Numbered from the stretch's first letter, positions 1-5,834 are shown. The stretch: DNA of 6,449 nucleotides from Mariprofundaceae bacterium (GCA_030950865.1 JAUZQR010000398.1:1-6449), one strand, 5' to 3'. Numbers and translations: made by a program. Notes: generated by a model from the sequence alone, not told the origin.

Positions 1-917
1 CCTTACCTAGAGTAAATATTCATGAATTGGGCGTTGCCCCCCCAAAACCACGCTGGCTGGCTTACTTACGTTTCTCGCGTCGTGTACATATATGGCTAGA
101 ACAACACAGCACAGCCAAAATGATTATTCATAGCCATGAACGCACCCAAGATCATCATATTACCACCTTTCATGGACCACCATTTGCCCAAATACGTAGC
201 TTCCCATTCTGGAAACGTTGCTCACTTCGCTCCAAGGTAAATTTATGGTTAGAAAACAGAGAGCTTTGTAGTCCTCAAGTTCAAACTATCGTACCCAACT
301 CCATGTCCATCCGCCAACAATTAAAACTCTATTACCCTTCTATAAGCAAACAATTAAGCATGCCTATCGTGCCTGGTGTAGGGAATAATATCATGCAGAG
401 GCAGCCTCATGCTATTCCAGCTAAAGGCGGAGTCATTGGTTTTGTTGGTAAAGAATGGAAGCGCAAAGGGCTTATCATGGCAATCGATATTATGTCTGAA
501 TTGGTAAAACAACGTCCAGATGTACATTTTATAGTGGCAGGCTGTGATCCAAAAGAAATTGAACCTCTATTCAAACATGTTTTATTTCAATTTACTCTAT
601 TAGGCAACATTGATACATCCGACTTTTATCAACAATTGGATATACTACTTCACCCAGCCAAAAATGAACCTTTTGGCATGGTAATTACCGAAGCTCTAAG
701 TGCTGGTGTGCCAGCCGTTATCTCAGATGCCTGCGGTGCTGCCAGTGAAATCACCCCACAACGAGGCAGTTGCCTAGACTTAACATCCCCAGTCGAAACA
801 TGGGCAGATGAATTGCACCGATGGTTAAATAAGAAAAAATTTCATGTGCAATATCAGTATAGTTGGCGTAATACATCACATGCTTATATCCAACTATACA
901 AAGAACTTAAAGTATAA
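1..917 (+). CDS. Glycosyltransferase family 4 (WaaG-like), 5' end outside window
   Basis: This is the C-terminal roughly 305 residues of a GT-B fold, retaining-type glycosyltransferase (GT4). The frame is open leftwards through base 3, so the true start lies upstream; the TTG at 27 is only an internal codon. GT4 enzymes are usually about 350-380 residues, so perhaps 50-70 are missing. Seen in sequence: an HG.P motif in the acceptor domain (FHGPPF), the nucleotide-sugar domain opening GFVGKEWKRKG with the phosphate-contacting basic residues, VAGCDP, and the EPFGMVITEALSAG segment holding the GT4 E-x7-E signature. The LLHPA..E and ACG features and the order of motifs recall WaaG, the LPS core glucosyltransferase, which uses a nucleotide sugar at the cytoplasmic face. 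Donor and acceptor cannot be read from sequence. It is followed after 52 bases by the methyltransferase, consistent with one operon. Family call is firm, the LPS core role is inferred from context. Confidence 0.82.
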   Translation, partial: LPRVNIHELGVAPPKPRWLAYLRFSRRVHIWLEQHSTAKMIIHSHERTQDHHITTFHGPPFAQIRSFPFWKRCSLRSKVNLWLENRELCSPQVQTIVPNSMSIRQQLKLYYPSISKQLSMPIVPGVGNNIMQRQPHAIPAKGGVIGFVGKEWKRKGLIMAIDIMSELVKQRPDVHFIVAGCDPKEIEPLFKHVLFQFTLLGNIDTSDFYQQLDILLHPAKNEPFGMVITEALSAGVPAVISDACGAASEITPQRGSCLDLTSPVETWADELHRWLNKKKFHVQYQYSWRNTSHAYIQLYKELKV

Positions 918-940
918 TTAGACTTTCTCAACATAGTTTA

Positions 941-963
941 TATTCTTCAAAAGAATAGAGGTG
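941..963 (+). promoter_or_regulatory. Ribosome binding site GAGGTG (958-963) deciding a TTG start, with small hairpin before it
   Basis: Bases 958-963 read GAGGTG, a six-base match to the Shine-Dalgarno core, six bases before a TTG at 970. A GTG at 961 overlaps this site and so cannot use it, and the ATG at 997 has only a weak purine stretch before it. The site therefore supports TTG 970 as the methyltransferase start. Immediately upstream, TATTCTT (941-947) and AAGAATA (951-957) form a 7-bp AT-rich hairpin with a three-base loop; it is weak and its role is unknown. Confidence 0.6.
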
Positions 964-969
964 TGTATT

Positions 970-1806
970 TTGAACATTAAAGCAGAAGAACAATTAATGG
1001 TCACGGTTTGGAACCGATGCAAAAAACATTTTCGCAACAACCCTACGTCAAAACGTCCTCACTCTTGGGAACAAGCTGATGATGATGCATTACGCGATTT
1101 AGATGAATACTTTCATGGCAGTTCTTATCGTTTTGCCATGCTTTTAGCACTCACACAAAAACATGCTAAAAAAAATGCCAAAGACTTAGATGCGGGTGCT
1201 GGACACGGCGCACTAGCCCTTGGTTTAAAAGAATCAGGTTATGATGCATTTGCTTCAGATTTGCATAAGGGTCTTGCTGTATTTGATGCAGAGGGTATCC
1301 CTTATTATGAGTGGCACCTAGAAGCACAAGCAGCCCCCTTTGCCGATAATAGTTTTGATGTCGTTATTTTATCACAAACTATTGAACACTTTACATATTC
1401 TCCATTACATCCCCTAAAAGAAATTATACGCATTCTTCGCCCTGGCGGCATCATGATTATTGACGCCCCTAATATTACTTGTTTCCATAATATATCCCGT
1501 TTACTTAGAGGGAAAAGTTTACACTGGAACTTCAAAAAACACTATTTAACCCAAGTTCCTGAAATAGCAAATGGCATCCCTTACTATGATCGTCACAATC
1601 ACGAATATAGTCGAGAAGATTTACAAGATATTGGTGATTTTTTCAATTTGGAGATTAAAGATTTAGCTTATTACTCATCATGCAACCGACAAAAAAGAGG
1701 CACTATCTCTATATTTATTGCACAAATAAGGGATGTCATCAAACACTGGCGGAAAGGTATCTATGCCATTTATAGACTTCCTATTGATGGAAAACCTTCT
1801 AAATAA
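970..1806 (+). CDS. Class I SAM-dependent methyltransferase in LPS cluster
   Basis: A 278-residue protein if started at TTG 970 (GTG 961 would add three residues). It has a complete Rossmann methyltransferase core: motif I LDAGAGHGA at about residues 73-81, an acidic residue closing strand 2 (ASD, about 97), FDVVILSQTIEH at about 129-140 and LRPGGIMIIDAPN at about 156-168. This is the methyltransferase type 11 layout. The C-terminal part, with YYDRHNHEYSREDL, is a substrate-side extension often seen in sugar or lipid methyltransferases of polysaccharide clusters. No membrane segment or signal peptide is visible, so it should act in the cytoplasm. It sits 52 bases after the GT4 gene and 20 bases before the GT2 gene, so it is very likely co-transcribed with them. 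Methylation of a core or O-antigen sugar, perhaps as a chain cap, is inference; the sequence does not tell O-, N- or C-methylation or the acceptor. Confidence 0.85.
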   Translation: MNIKAEEQLMVTVWNRCKKHFRNNPTSKRPHSWEQADDDALRDLDEYFHGSSYRFAMLLALTQKHAKKNAKDLDAGAGHGALALGLKESGYDAFASDLHKGLAVFDAEGIPYYEWHLEAQAAPFADNSFDVVILSQTIEHFTYSPLHPLKEIIRILRPGGIMIIDAPNITCFHNISRLLRGKSLHWNFKKHYLTQVPEIANGIPYYDRHNHEYSREDLQDIGDFFNLEIKDLAYYSSCNRQKRGTISIFIAQIRDVIKHWRKGIYAIYRLPIDGKPSK

Positions 1807-1826
1807 ATTAGAATAGATAATTTAAA

Positions 1827-2600
1827 ATGACCAAAATATCAGCATACATACCCGTTTTAAATGAAGAAGATAAAATTGAGGATGCCCTTAAAAGTATTAC
1901 ATGGGTTGATGAAATTATCATCCTTGATACTGGTTGCACAGACAATACGATTAACATTGCCAAAAAATATACTTCAAACATTATTCCATATACTTTCAAA
2001 GGATTTGGAAAGCTAAGGAATGCAGGTATTGATGCTTGTTCAAACGAATGGGTTCTAAGTATTGATGCGGATGAGCGCTGTACACAAGAACTCGCATTAG
2101 AAATAAAGCAGCTCTTAACCCACAAAAAAAAGCATGTTGCATATTGGATTCCGCGTAAAAACTGGTTGATGGGTCGCTGGGTTAAACATAGTGGATGGTA
2201 CCCTGATTACTGCCAACCCAAACTTTTTCTCAAGCATGCCTTGCGTTACCGTGATGATGACTTGGTTCATGAAGGCTGGGATGCTCAAGGTAGTATCGGT
2301 TACCTCAAAGGTGATGTCTTACATTTTTCATTTCAACACTTATCCGACATTATTCGCAAAATTGACAATTATTCAGAGCTTGGGGCAGAAAAGCTAGAGT
2401 CCAATGGGGTATCTGGGGGTCTTCTTAAGGCAGTATTCCGAGGTTCTTGGGCTTTTTTACGTATTTATATTTTAAAGCTCGGCTTCCTTGATGGAAAAGC
2501 AGGCTTTATCATCGCATTAACCAACTTTGAAGGTACTTTTTACCGCTATGCCAAACTAACTTGGAAGAAAAATGACTGGGATGTCCCTCCTAAAGTATAG
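1827..2600 (+). CDS. waaE: GT2 glycosyltransferase, WaaE/LgtF (KdtX) type LPS core glucosyltransferase
   Basis: A 257-residue GT-A fold inverting glycosyltransferase. The N-terminus SAYIPVLNEE and LDTGCTDNT form the nucleotide-binding part, and IDADE (about 74-78) carries the DxD-like metal-binding motif. Features specific to the WaaE/LgtF group follow in order: R.NW..GRW..HSGWYPD at about 110-127, LVHEGWD, GDVLHFS, a K...Y helix, and near the end LKLGFLDGKAGF and TF..YAKL. Characterised members add beta-1,4-linked glucose to heptose I of the LPS inner core from UDP-glucose. Length is normal for the group. One oddity is C instead of the usual S in the D(S/T)GSTDN motif. The ATG at 1827 has no good Shine-Dalgarno site in the 20-base spacer, suggesting translation coupled to the methyltransferase. 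The family is clear; the exact sugar and linkage are transferred from the family and not proven. Confidence 0.85.
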   Translation: MTKISAYIPVLNEEDKIEDALKSITWVDEIIILDTGCTDNTINIAKKYTSNIIPYTFKGFGKLRNAGIDACSNEWVLSIDADERCTQELALEIKQLLTHKKKHVAYWIPRKNWLMGRWVKHSGWYPDYCQPKLFLKHALRYRDDDLVHEGWDAQGSIGYLKGDVLHFSFQHLSDIIRKIDNYSELGAEKLESNGVSGGLLKAVFRGSWAFLRIYILKLGFLDGKAGFIIALTNFEGTFYRYAKLTWKKNDWDVPPKV

Positions 2601-2625
2601 CTATTGTGATGTCGCACCCATAAAC

Positions 2626-2655
2626 TTACCTACTTAGACCAAACTAGATAGGTAA
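2626..2655 (+). other. Imperfect hairpin in the waaE-like/waaL spacer
   Basis: Bases 2626-2637 pair with 2644-2655 around a six-base loop: 12-base arms with one mismatch and one wobble. AACTT (2623-2627) and AAGTT (2657-2661) can lengthen or reshape the base of the stem. The stem is followed by a few A residues rather than a T-tract, so it is not a standard intrinsic terminator for the + strand. It could be a transcript-stabilising or attenuating structure between the first three genes and waaL. The 122-base spacer holds no ORF of note, and I see no convincing promoter in it. Confidence 0.4.
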
Positions 2656-2722
2656 AAAGTTCATCAAACTCATAACCTAGCTAAAGTTTAAACCATATTC
2701 ACTGGAAGCCATAACTAACCAC

Positions 2723-4015
2723 ATGACCAATAAATTCTTCTCATACTATCAACACACCAGCATTAAGAATATGCCTTATCTTCTTTGTGCAGCCACTATC
2801 GCCCTCCCATTCTCAATAGCTGTCGCTAATATTCTATTCGTATGTTCATTATTTATAGCATTTACTTCAGGGCTTTGGTCACGTGGCGCAGGGATACTAT
2901 GGCAGCAAGCAAAACCTCTAACTATTGCTTGGTTTGCTTATATTATTTTAATGCTTATCGGGCTTATTTGGAGTCCTGATATTCAACGTGGTCTTGTGAT
3001 TATCAGCAAGCAGTGGTCATGGCTTATTATCCCTGTTTTTATCGCAGCATGCGAAAATAAAACATGGCAAAACCGCATACTTTTTAGTATTTCAACAGGT
3101 TTGTTCCTGCATCTATTATTATGTATCGCTCAATCGCAAGGCATACCCCTCCCTGTTGCTGCTCCTGGAGGCTCATCGGTGCAAGATCCAGCAGGACTTA
3201 TTGGTCATATTAGCTTTGGTCTTGTGTATGGCATATGGGCAGCATGGCTATTGCATATAGGCATGTTAAAAAATGATAAGATGCGTTATATGCTTTGGGC
3301 TTTAGCAGCATTCTCAACAATGTGGGTGTTTATTGTGCAAGGGCGAAGCGGTTATCTTGTCGTTCTCACTCTGGGCTGCATTATGGCATGGAAGTTATGG
3401 ATTCAGCACATGAACCCCCGCCTTATCTTTGGTGCAGTAGTCATTTCCATACTTGCGATTACAACCATCGCTATGGGCCCCGCCAAAAATCGCATCCAAT
3501 CAACAGTTGATAGTCTTCACGCCTTTTCGCAAGGTGACTTGCAACATGCAGAGGCACGAATTTCCCTTTGGTACCTAGCATGGGAAAGCTGGAAAACAAA
3601 ACCCCTTATAGGGGTTGGAACTGGCGGTTTTCCAAATGCTTCTGATGCCATTGCAGCACGGCACCCCAACTTAAACCTTGAAGGCCAAACACATATTGCA
3701 GTGCCCCACAATATTTACCTCATGGAACTTGTTCGCTGGGGTCCACTTGGGCTTGTTATTTTACTGCTTTTCCTAAGTTGTTGGATTCGCATGGGTTGGA
3801 GAGTCGACTGGCAACAGCCCCATCACCTTCTTATTGCTATATCAGGCATTGCTTTATCAGTTCATGGGCTTAGCTCACAAGCAATAGAAGAGTACCATGC
3901 AAGCGTATATACCGCCATTTTCCTTGCTGTTGGACTTGCATCACTAAAGTATAAAAGTGATGTTTCCCTATTTCCTACGCCAAAAAAGACTTCTCATATA
4001 CGCTCCCATAGCTAG
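2723..4015 (+). CDS. waaL: O-antigen ligase (WaaL family) membrane protein
   Basis: A 430-residue polytopic inner-membrane protein of the O-antigen ligase/polymerase (Wzy_C) family. Hydrophobic segments run through most of residues 20-260, followed by a long periplasmic loop (about 255-335) and further membrane segments at about 340-355, 368-383 and 392-408. The loop carries the family signatures: ARISLW with R279, PLIGVGTGGFP, and PHNIYLMELVRWG with H329. An invariant-type QGRSGY with R208 precedes it. In WaaL these arginines and the histidine are needed to transfer undecaprenyl-linked O-antigen to the terminal core sugar of lipid A-core. ATG 2723 is taken as start; the Shine-Dalgarno signal is poor, and ATG 2771 is an alternative that would cut only the polar leader. 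Wzy polymerases and the pilin ligase PglL share this fold, but the LPS context favours a ligase. Its last 48 bases overlap the 3' end of lptF on the other strand. Confidence 0.8.
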   Translation: MTNKFFSYYQHTSIKNMPYLLCAATIALPFSIAVANILFVCSLFIAFTSGLWSRGAGILWQQAKPLTIAWFAYIILMLIGLIWSPDIQRGLVIISKQWSWLIIPVFIAACENKTWQNRILFSISTGLFLHLLLCIAQSQGIPLPVAAPGGSSVQDPAGLIGHISFGLVYGIWAAWLLHIGMLKNDKMRYMLWALAAFSTMWVFIVQGRSGYLVVLTLGCIMAWKLWIQHMNPRLIFGAVVISILAITTIAMGPAKNRIQSTVDSLHAFSQGDLQHAEARISLWYLAWESWKTKPLIGVGTGGFPNASDAIAARHPNLNLEGQTHIAVPHNIYLMELVRWGPLGLVILLLFLSCWIRMGWRVDWQQPHHLLIAISGIALSVHGLSSQAIEEYHASVYTAIFLAVGLASLKYKSDVSLFPTPKKTSHIRSHS

Positions 4016-5092
4016 AGGAGAATTACTTTTTCCAGAACTCACCCGATAAAACAGCCAAGCTGCCAAGAGTAAAGAAACACCCTGACCAGCCCACATAAAC
4101 CACCAAGGAACCGACCCGCCAAGCACCTGCTGATGCAATATAATTTGAAAGTTATAAGTGAGTAATATAAGCCCTACTCCTGCAATATAAGCACCTGTTT
4201 TACCTGAACGTTTTGAGGTATGTGATAATGGTAAACAAAACAGCATGAGTACCAATATCGATGTCGGCATAAGGATGCGCCTATGCCATTCGGCAACAGC
4301 ATCAGGTCGGTGGGTTGTCTGAACAAGTTTCCACAACTCCCCCGCCTGCATTTCAAACACGCGACTACGCCATTCAGGAACTTTTAATAAACCCAAATCA
4401 TTCAAATTCATGGCAATTTGATAGCGATCAAAAGACAATGAGCGTAAATCCCCTGCCTCACCTTCCAAACGTGTGCCATGAAACAATGTAAAGCGTAATT
4501 CGCTGCCCACACGATCCAGTTTTGCTGACTCCGCCATATACACTACGGGTACTTGTGAGCGCCTATCTTCCAACATAAAGCCTTGAAACACACCTTCATC
4601 ATCCGTGCCGCTGACATACACAGTAAAATCTTCCAAATCCTGTGAAAAACGCAACGGTTCAAAGCCTGGTGCGGGCTTCATTTTTTGAACCGCTACCAGC
4701 AATCCTTGAAACGCCTTTTGCCCCTGCGGCATCCACTGCATCGCTGTAAACGTTAAACCTAGCCATAACACCACAGCCACAACAAATAATGACCTAAATA
4801 TTCTTACATACGACAAACCTGCCGCACGCAAAGCATCCATTTCACTATTTGCGTACAACTTTAAAACCATCGACTGCATCGCAAAGAAGAAAGCCATCGG
4901 AACTGTGAGCACTAAAAAATATGGCAGAATTGCCATAAGCATGGTGAGCATAATCCCCCACTCCACACCTTTATCAGCAAACATGCCCAATAATTTCAAA
5001 ATACGTCCAAGCAGCAACACACCCGTCACGACCAGCAGCATGCCCATAAAAGGTCCAAACCAGAGTTTGAAAATATACCTATCCAATACCAT
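3968..5092 (-). CDS. lptF: LPS export ABC transporter permease LptF
   Basis: A 374-residue LptF/LptG-family permease (YjgP/YjgQ). Two such permeases with the ATPase LptB form the LptB2FG complex that extracts LPS from the inner membrane and passes it to LptC and LptA. Membrane segments lie at about 12-35, 48-75 and 100-118, then a periplasmic beta-jellyroll at about 120-265, then segments at about 275-290, 298-318 and 328-350. LYANSEMDALRAAGLS (79-94) is the coupling helix that contacts LptB. LEDFTVYV, LF.GTR and LSFDRYQI in the periplasmic domain, and PLSHTSKRSGKTG before the fifth segment, point to LptF over LptG. ATG 5092 gives the standard N-terminus of a short polar stretch and then membrane; no clear Shine-Dalgarno site precedes it. 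Usually lptF and lptG are adjacent; here the downstream neighbour is convergent waaL, so lptG must be elsewhere. The 207-base leader back to the SRP RNA is unusually structured. Confidence 0.9.
   Translation of the reverse strand: MVLDRYIFKLWFGPFMGMLLVVTGVLLLGRILKLLGMFADKGVEWGIMLTMLMAILPYFLVLTVPMAFFFAMQSMVLKLYANSEMDALRAAGLSYVRIFRSLFVVAVVLWLGLTFTAMQWMPQGQKAFQGLLVAVQKMKPAPGFEPLRFSQDLEDFTVYVSGTDDEGVFQGFMLEDRRSQVPVVYMAESAKLDRVGSELRFTLFHGTRLEGEAGDLRSLSFDRYQIAMNLNDLGLLKVPEWRSRVFEMQAGELWKLVQTTHRPDAVAEWHRRILMPTSILVLMLFCLPLSHTSKRSGKTGAYIAGVGLILLTYNFQIILHQQVLGGSVPWWFMWAGQGVSLLLAAWLFYRVSSGKSNSPLAMGAYMRSLFWRRK
3982..4031. terminator. Possible bidirectional terminator inside the waaL/lptF overlap
   Basis: TTCTC at 3991-3995 can pair with GAGAA at 4018-4022. 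A run of six A at 3982-3987 gives a U-tract to - strand RNA, and a run of five T at 4027-4031 gives one to + strand RNA. The loop is long; an alternative is CTCC (4003-4006) with GGAG (4017-4020). The stem is short, so this is a weak call, but the symmetric U-tracts at a convergent gene pair are what a shared terminator would show. Confidence 0.3.
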
Positions 5093-5129
5093 GTCGGAAA
5101 ACTAAAGCTTATGAAGCCATATCGCCAAG

Positions 5130-5163
5130 TAAAAAGAGAAAGTATGCTGTGCTCCAACATACC
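5130..5163 (-). terminator. Terminator-like hairpin in front of lptF
   Basis: On the - strand, GGTATGTT (5163-5156) can pair with AGCATACT (5148-5141) as an 8-bp stem including two G-U pairs, with a seven-base loop. It is followed at once by TTCTCTTTTTA (5140-5130), a U-rich tail. It lies 37 bases before the lptF ATG, just after the long inverted repeat. It could end transcripts coming from the SRP RNA or the inverted-repeat region, or act as an attenuator in the lptF leader. The stem is AU-rich and only moderately stable. Confidence 0.45.
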
Positions 5164-5164
5164 A

Positions 5165-5288
5165 TTGTCGCCATTCAGCGTGCCTGATATTTGTTCGCGA
5201 GCAAAGAAGAAACGCGGAGTGTGCTCATGCACATGAGCATTTCTGATGCCGATATCTGACAAATAGCAGGCACGCTGGATGATGACAA
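5165..5288. repeat. Long imperfect inverted repeat (30-base arms) between SRP RNA and lptF
   Basis: Arms 5165-5194 and 5259-5288 are complementary at 26 of 30 positions by Watson-Crick pairing, with two further G-T pairs in the + strand reading and two mismatches. The 64 bases between hold a second perfect inverted repeat, TGCTCATG (5222-5229) and CATGAGCA (5232-5239), and a CGCG pair at 5196-5199 and 5213-5216. As RNA this makes a branched structure on a long closing stem. It lies 11 bases beyond the 3' end of the SRP RNA stem on the - strand and 72 bases before the lptF start. It encodes no protein. Candidates are an independent small RNA, an lptF leader element, or a miniature inverted-repeat element; no flanking target duplication is seen. 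Confidence 0.75.
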
Positions 5289-5298
5289 AAGAAGAGCT

Positions 5299-5403
5299 GA
5301 CCGAGCCAGACAGAACCGCAACGCGCGCATAACCTGCTGCCGCTGCTTCCTTCCGGATCTGACGGGGTTCACAAGCATCCACCGTGCGGAGCCCGACCCG
5401 ATC
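5299..5403 (-). ncRNA. ffs: Small bacterial SRP RNA (4.5S RNA)
   Basis: The - strand holds the SRP domain IV signature, GTCAG, then TCCGGAAGGAAGCAGC (within about 5342-5363): the GGAA tetraloop flanked by the asymmetric and symmetric loops that bind the Ffh M domain. Ends were set by the terminal helix: the 13 bases at 5403-5391 pair with the 13 at 5311-5299 without a mismatch if G-U pairs are allowed. This gives about 105 bases, the size of the short proteobacterial form that lacks the Alu domain. The stem is followed on the - strand by AGCTCTTCTTTTG (5298-5286), a U-rich run that makes the terminal helix double as an intrinsic terminator. With Ffh and FtsY the RNA delivers nascent inner-membrane proteins to the translocon. 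A weak -10-like TATGTT lies at 5420-5415, without a good -35. Exact mature ends are uncertain by a few bases. Confidence 0.93.
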
Positions 5404-5446
5404 AGCAACTATTGAACATACAGGGAGTAAGTCTCTACCTTTACAT

Positions 5447-5483
5447 TCATAAAACAAACATCAGTAATACCTTTTACTGATGT
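5447..5483 (-). terminator. Intrinsic terminator after the tRNA-Ser spacer
   Basis: A perfect 10-bp inverted repeat, ACATCAGTAA (5458-5467) and TTACTGATGT (5474-5483), with a six-base loop. Read on the - strand it is followed directly by TTGTTTTATG (5457-5448), a U-rich tail; on the + strand no T-tract follows. It would stop transcripts coming from tRNA-Ser and its structured downstream region before the SRP RNA gene. Confidence 0.65.
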
Positions 5484-5691
5484 ATCAAAATCTATGAGGT
5501 TCACCCTCCACAAGCAACAAACCAGTTATTCACAACTGGCAAAGAGGGGATTGACTGCAGGCATCCTGCCCTTGCCTTGCGGTGGGCTTTCGCCCATATA
5601 AATCAGCTTTCCTACCGATTTATCGAACCATGTTTTTCATGTTTTTGGGTTCTTACCCTCTCTACAACCAATAAATTTTACTTACACCAAC
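5484..5691 (-). other. Structured non-coding spacer between tRNA-Ser and terminator; candidate ncRNA
   Basis: These 208 bases hold no credible protein gene but a dense row of hairpins. In - strand order: GGGT/ACCC (5658-5647); a 9-bp stem, ATAAATCGG (5623-5615) with CTGATTTAT (5606-5598); TGGGC-GAAA-GCCCA (5596-5583), with a GNRA tetraloop; GCAGG-ATG-CCTGC (5569-5557); and CCAGTT/AACTGG (5539-5522). AGAGAGGG (about 5662-5655) can also pair with CCCTCTTT (about 5549-5542), closing the central hairpins into one domain. The row ends at the 5447-5483 terminator. It may be a long tRNA trailer or a separate small RNA. I do not recognise the family. Confidence 0.4.
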
Positions 5692-5781
5692 TGGCGGAGA
5701 GAGAGGGATTCGAACCCTCGGAACCCTTACGAGTTCACACGCTTTCCAAGCGTGCTCCTTCAGCCACTCAGACATCTCTCC
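5692..5781 (-). tRNA. tRNA-Ser (anticodon GGA)
   Basis: A 90-base class II tRNA on the - strand. The acceptor stem GGAGAGA (5781-5775) pairs with TCTCTCC, followed by discriminator G and an encoded CCA (5694-5692). The anticodon stem CACGC/GCGTG encloses the loop TTGGAAA (5749-5743) with anticodon GGA at 5747-5745, reading UCC and UCU codons. A long variable arm, GAAC/GTTC, marks it as serine, and the T-arm GAGGG-TTCGAAT-CCCTC is complete. It lies 65 bases after the accA stop on the same strand and has its own promoter-like sequence. Confidence 0.97.
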
Positions 5782-5806
5782 AAACACAACACGCTGTGGG
5801 CGGCGA

Positions 5807-5834
5807 AGCATACGCATGGCTTTCAAAACAACAA
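5807..5834 (-). promoter_or_regulatory. Putative tRNA-Ser promoter
   Basis: On the - strand TTGTTG (5834-5829) and TATGCT (5812-5807) are spaced by 16 bases and resemble -35 and -10 boxes. The -10 is followed by GC-rich TCGCCGCCC, the kind of discriminator found at stringently controlled stable RNA promoters. The tRNA begins 26 bases after the -10, leaving a short leader. Matches to consensus are partial; readthrough from accA is the alternative. Confidence 0.35.

Noticed and set aside
1808..2125. 105-residue - strand ORF
   Set aside because: It lies opposite the well-supported WaaE-type gene and resembles nothing; a shadow ORF.
5165..5288. 6S RNA as identity of the long inverted repeat
   Set aside because: The plan of closing stem, bubble and apical stem is similar, but at about 124 bases it is much shorter than the usual 180-200, and I see no matching conserved bubble sequence.
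5175..5408. 77-residue - strand ORF with NPVRSGRKQR
   Set aside because: That string is the well-known spurious reading of the SRP RNA core sequence.
5026..5457. 143-residue - strand ORF across the SRP RNA and the lptF start
   Set aside because: It covers the SRP RNA in full, overlaps lptF in another frame, and shows no domain or ribosome binding site.
5583..5596. GGGCGAAAGCCC followed by CGCAAGGC on the - strand, recalling part of a c-di-GMP-I riboswitch
   Set aside because: The other conserved blocks of that riboswitch are not found around it, and no gene on this strand follows directly; the resemblance is a common GNRA hairpin.
5629..5646. Two tandem copies of CATGTTTTT
   Set aside because: Only two 9-base units in an AT-rich spacer; too little to call a repeat element.
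5692..5781. tRNA-Ser as an attachment site for an integrated element
   Set aside because: No direct repeat of the tRNA 3' end and no integrase or phage-like gene is present in the window.
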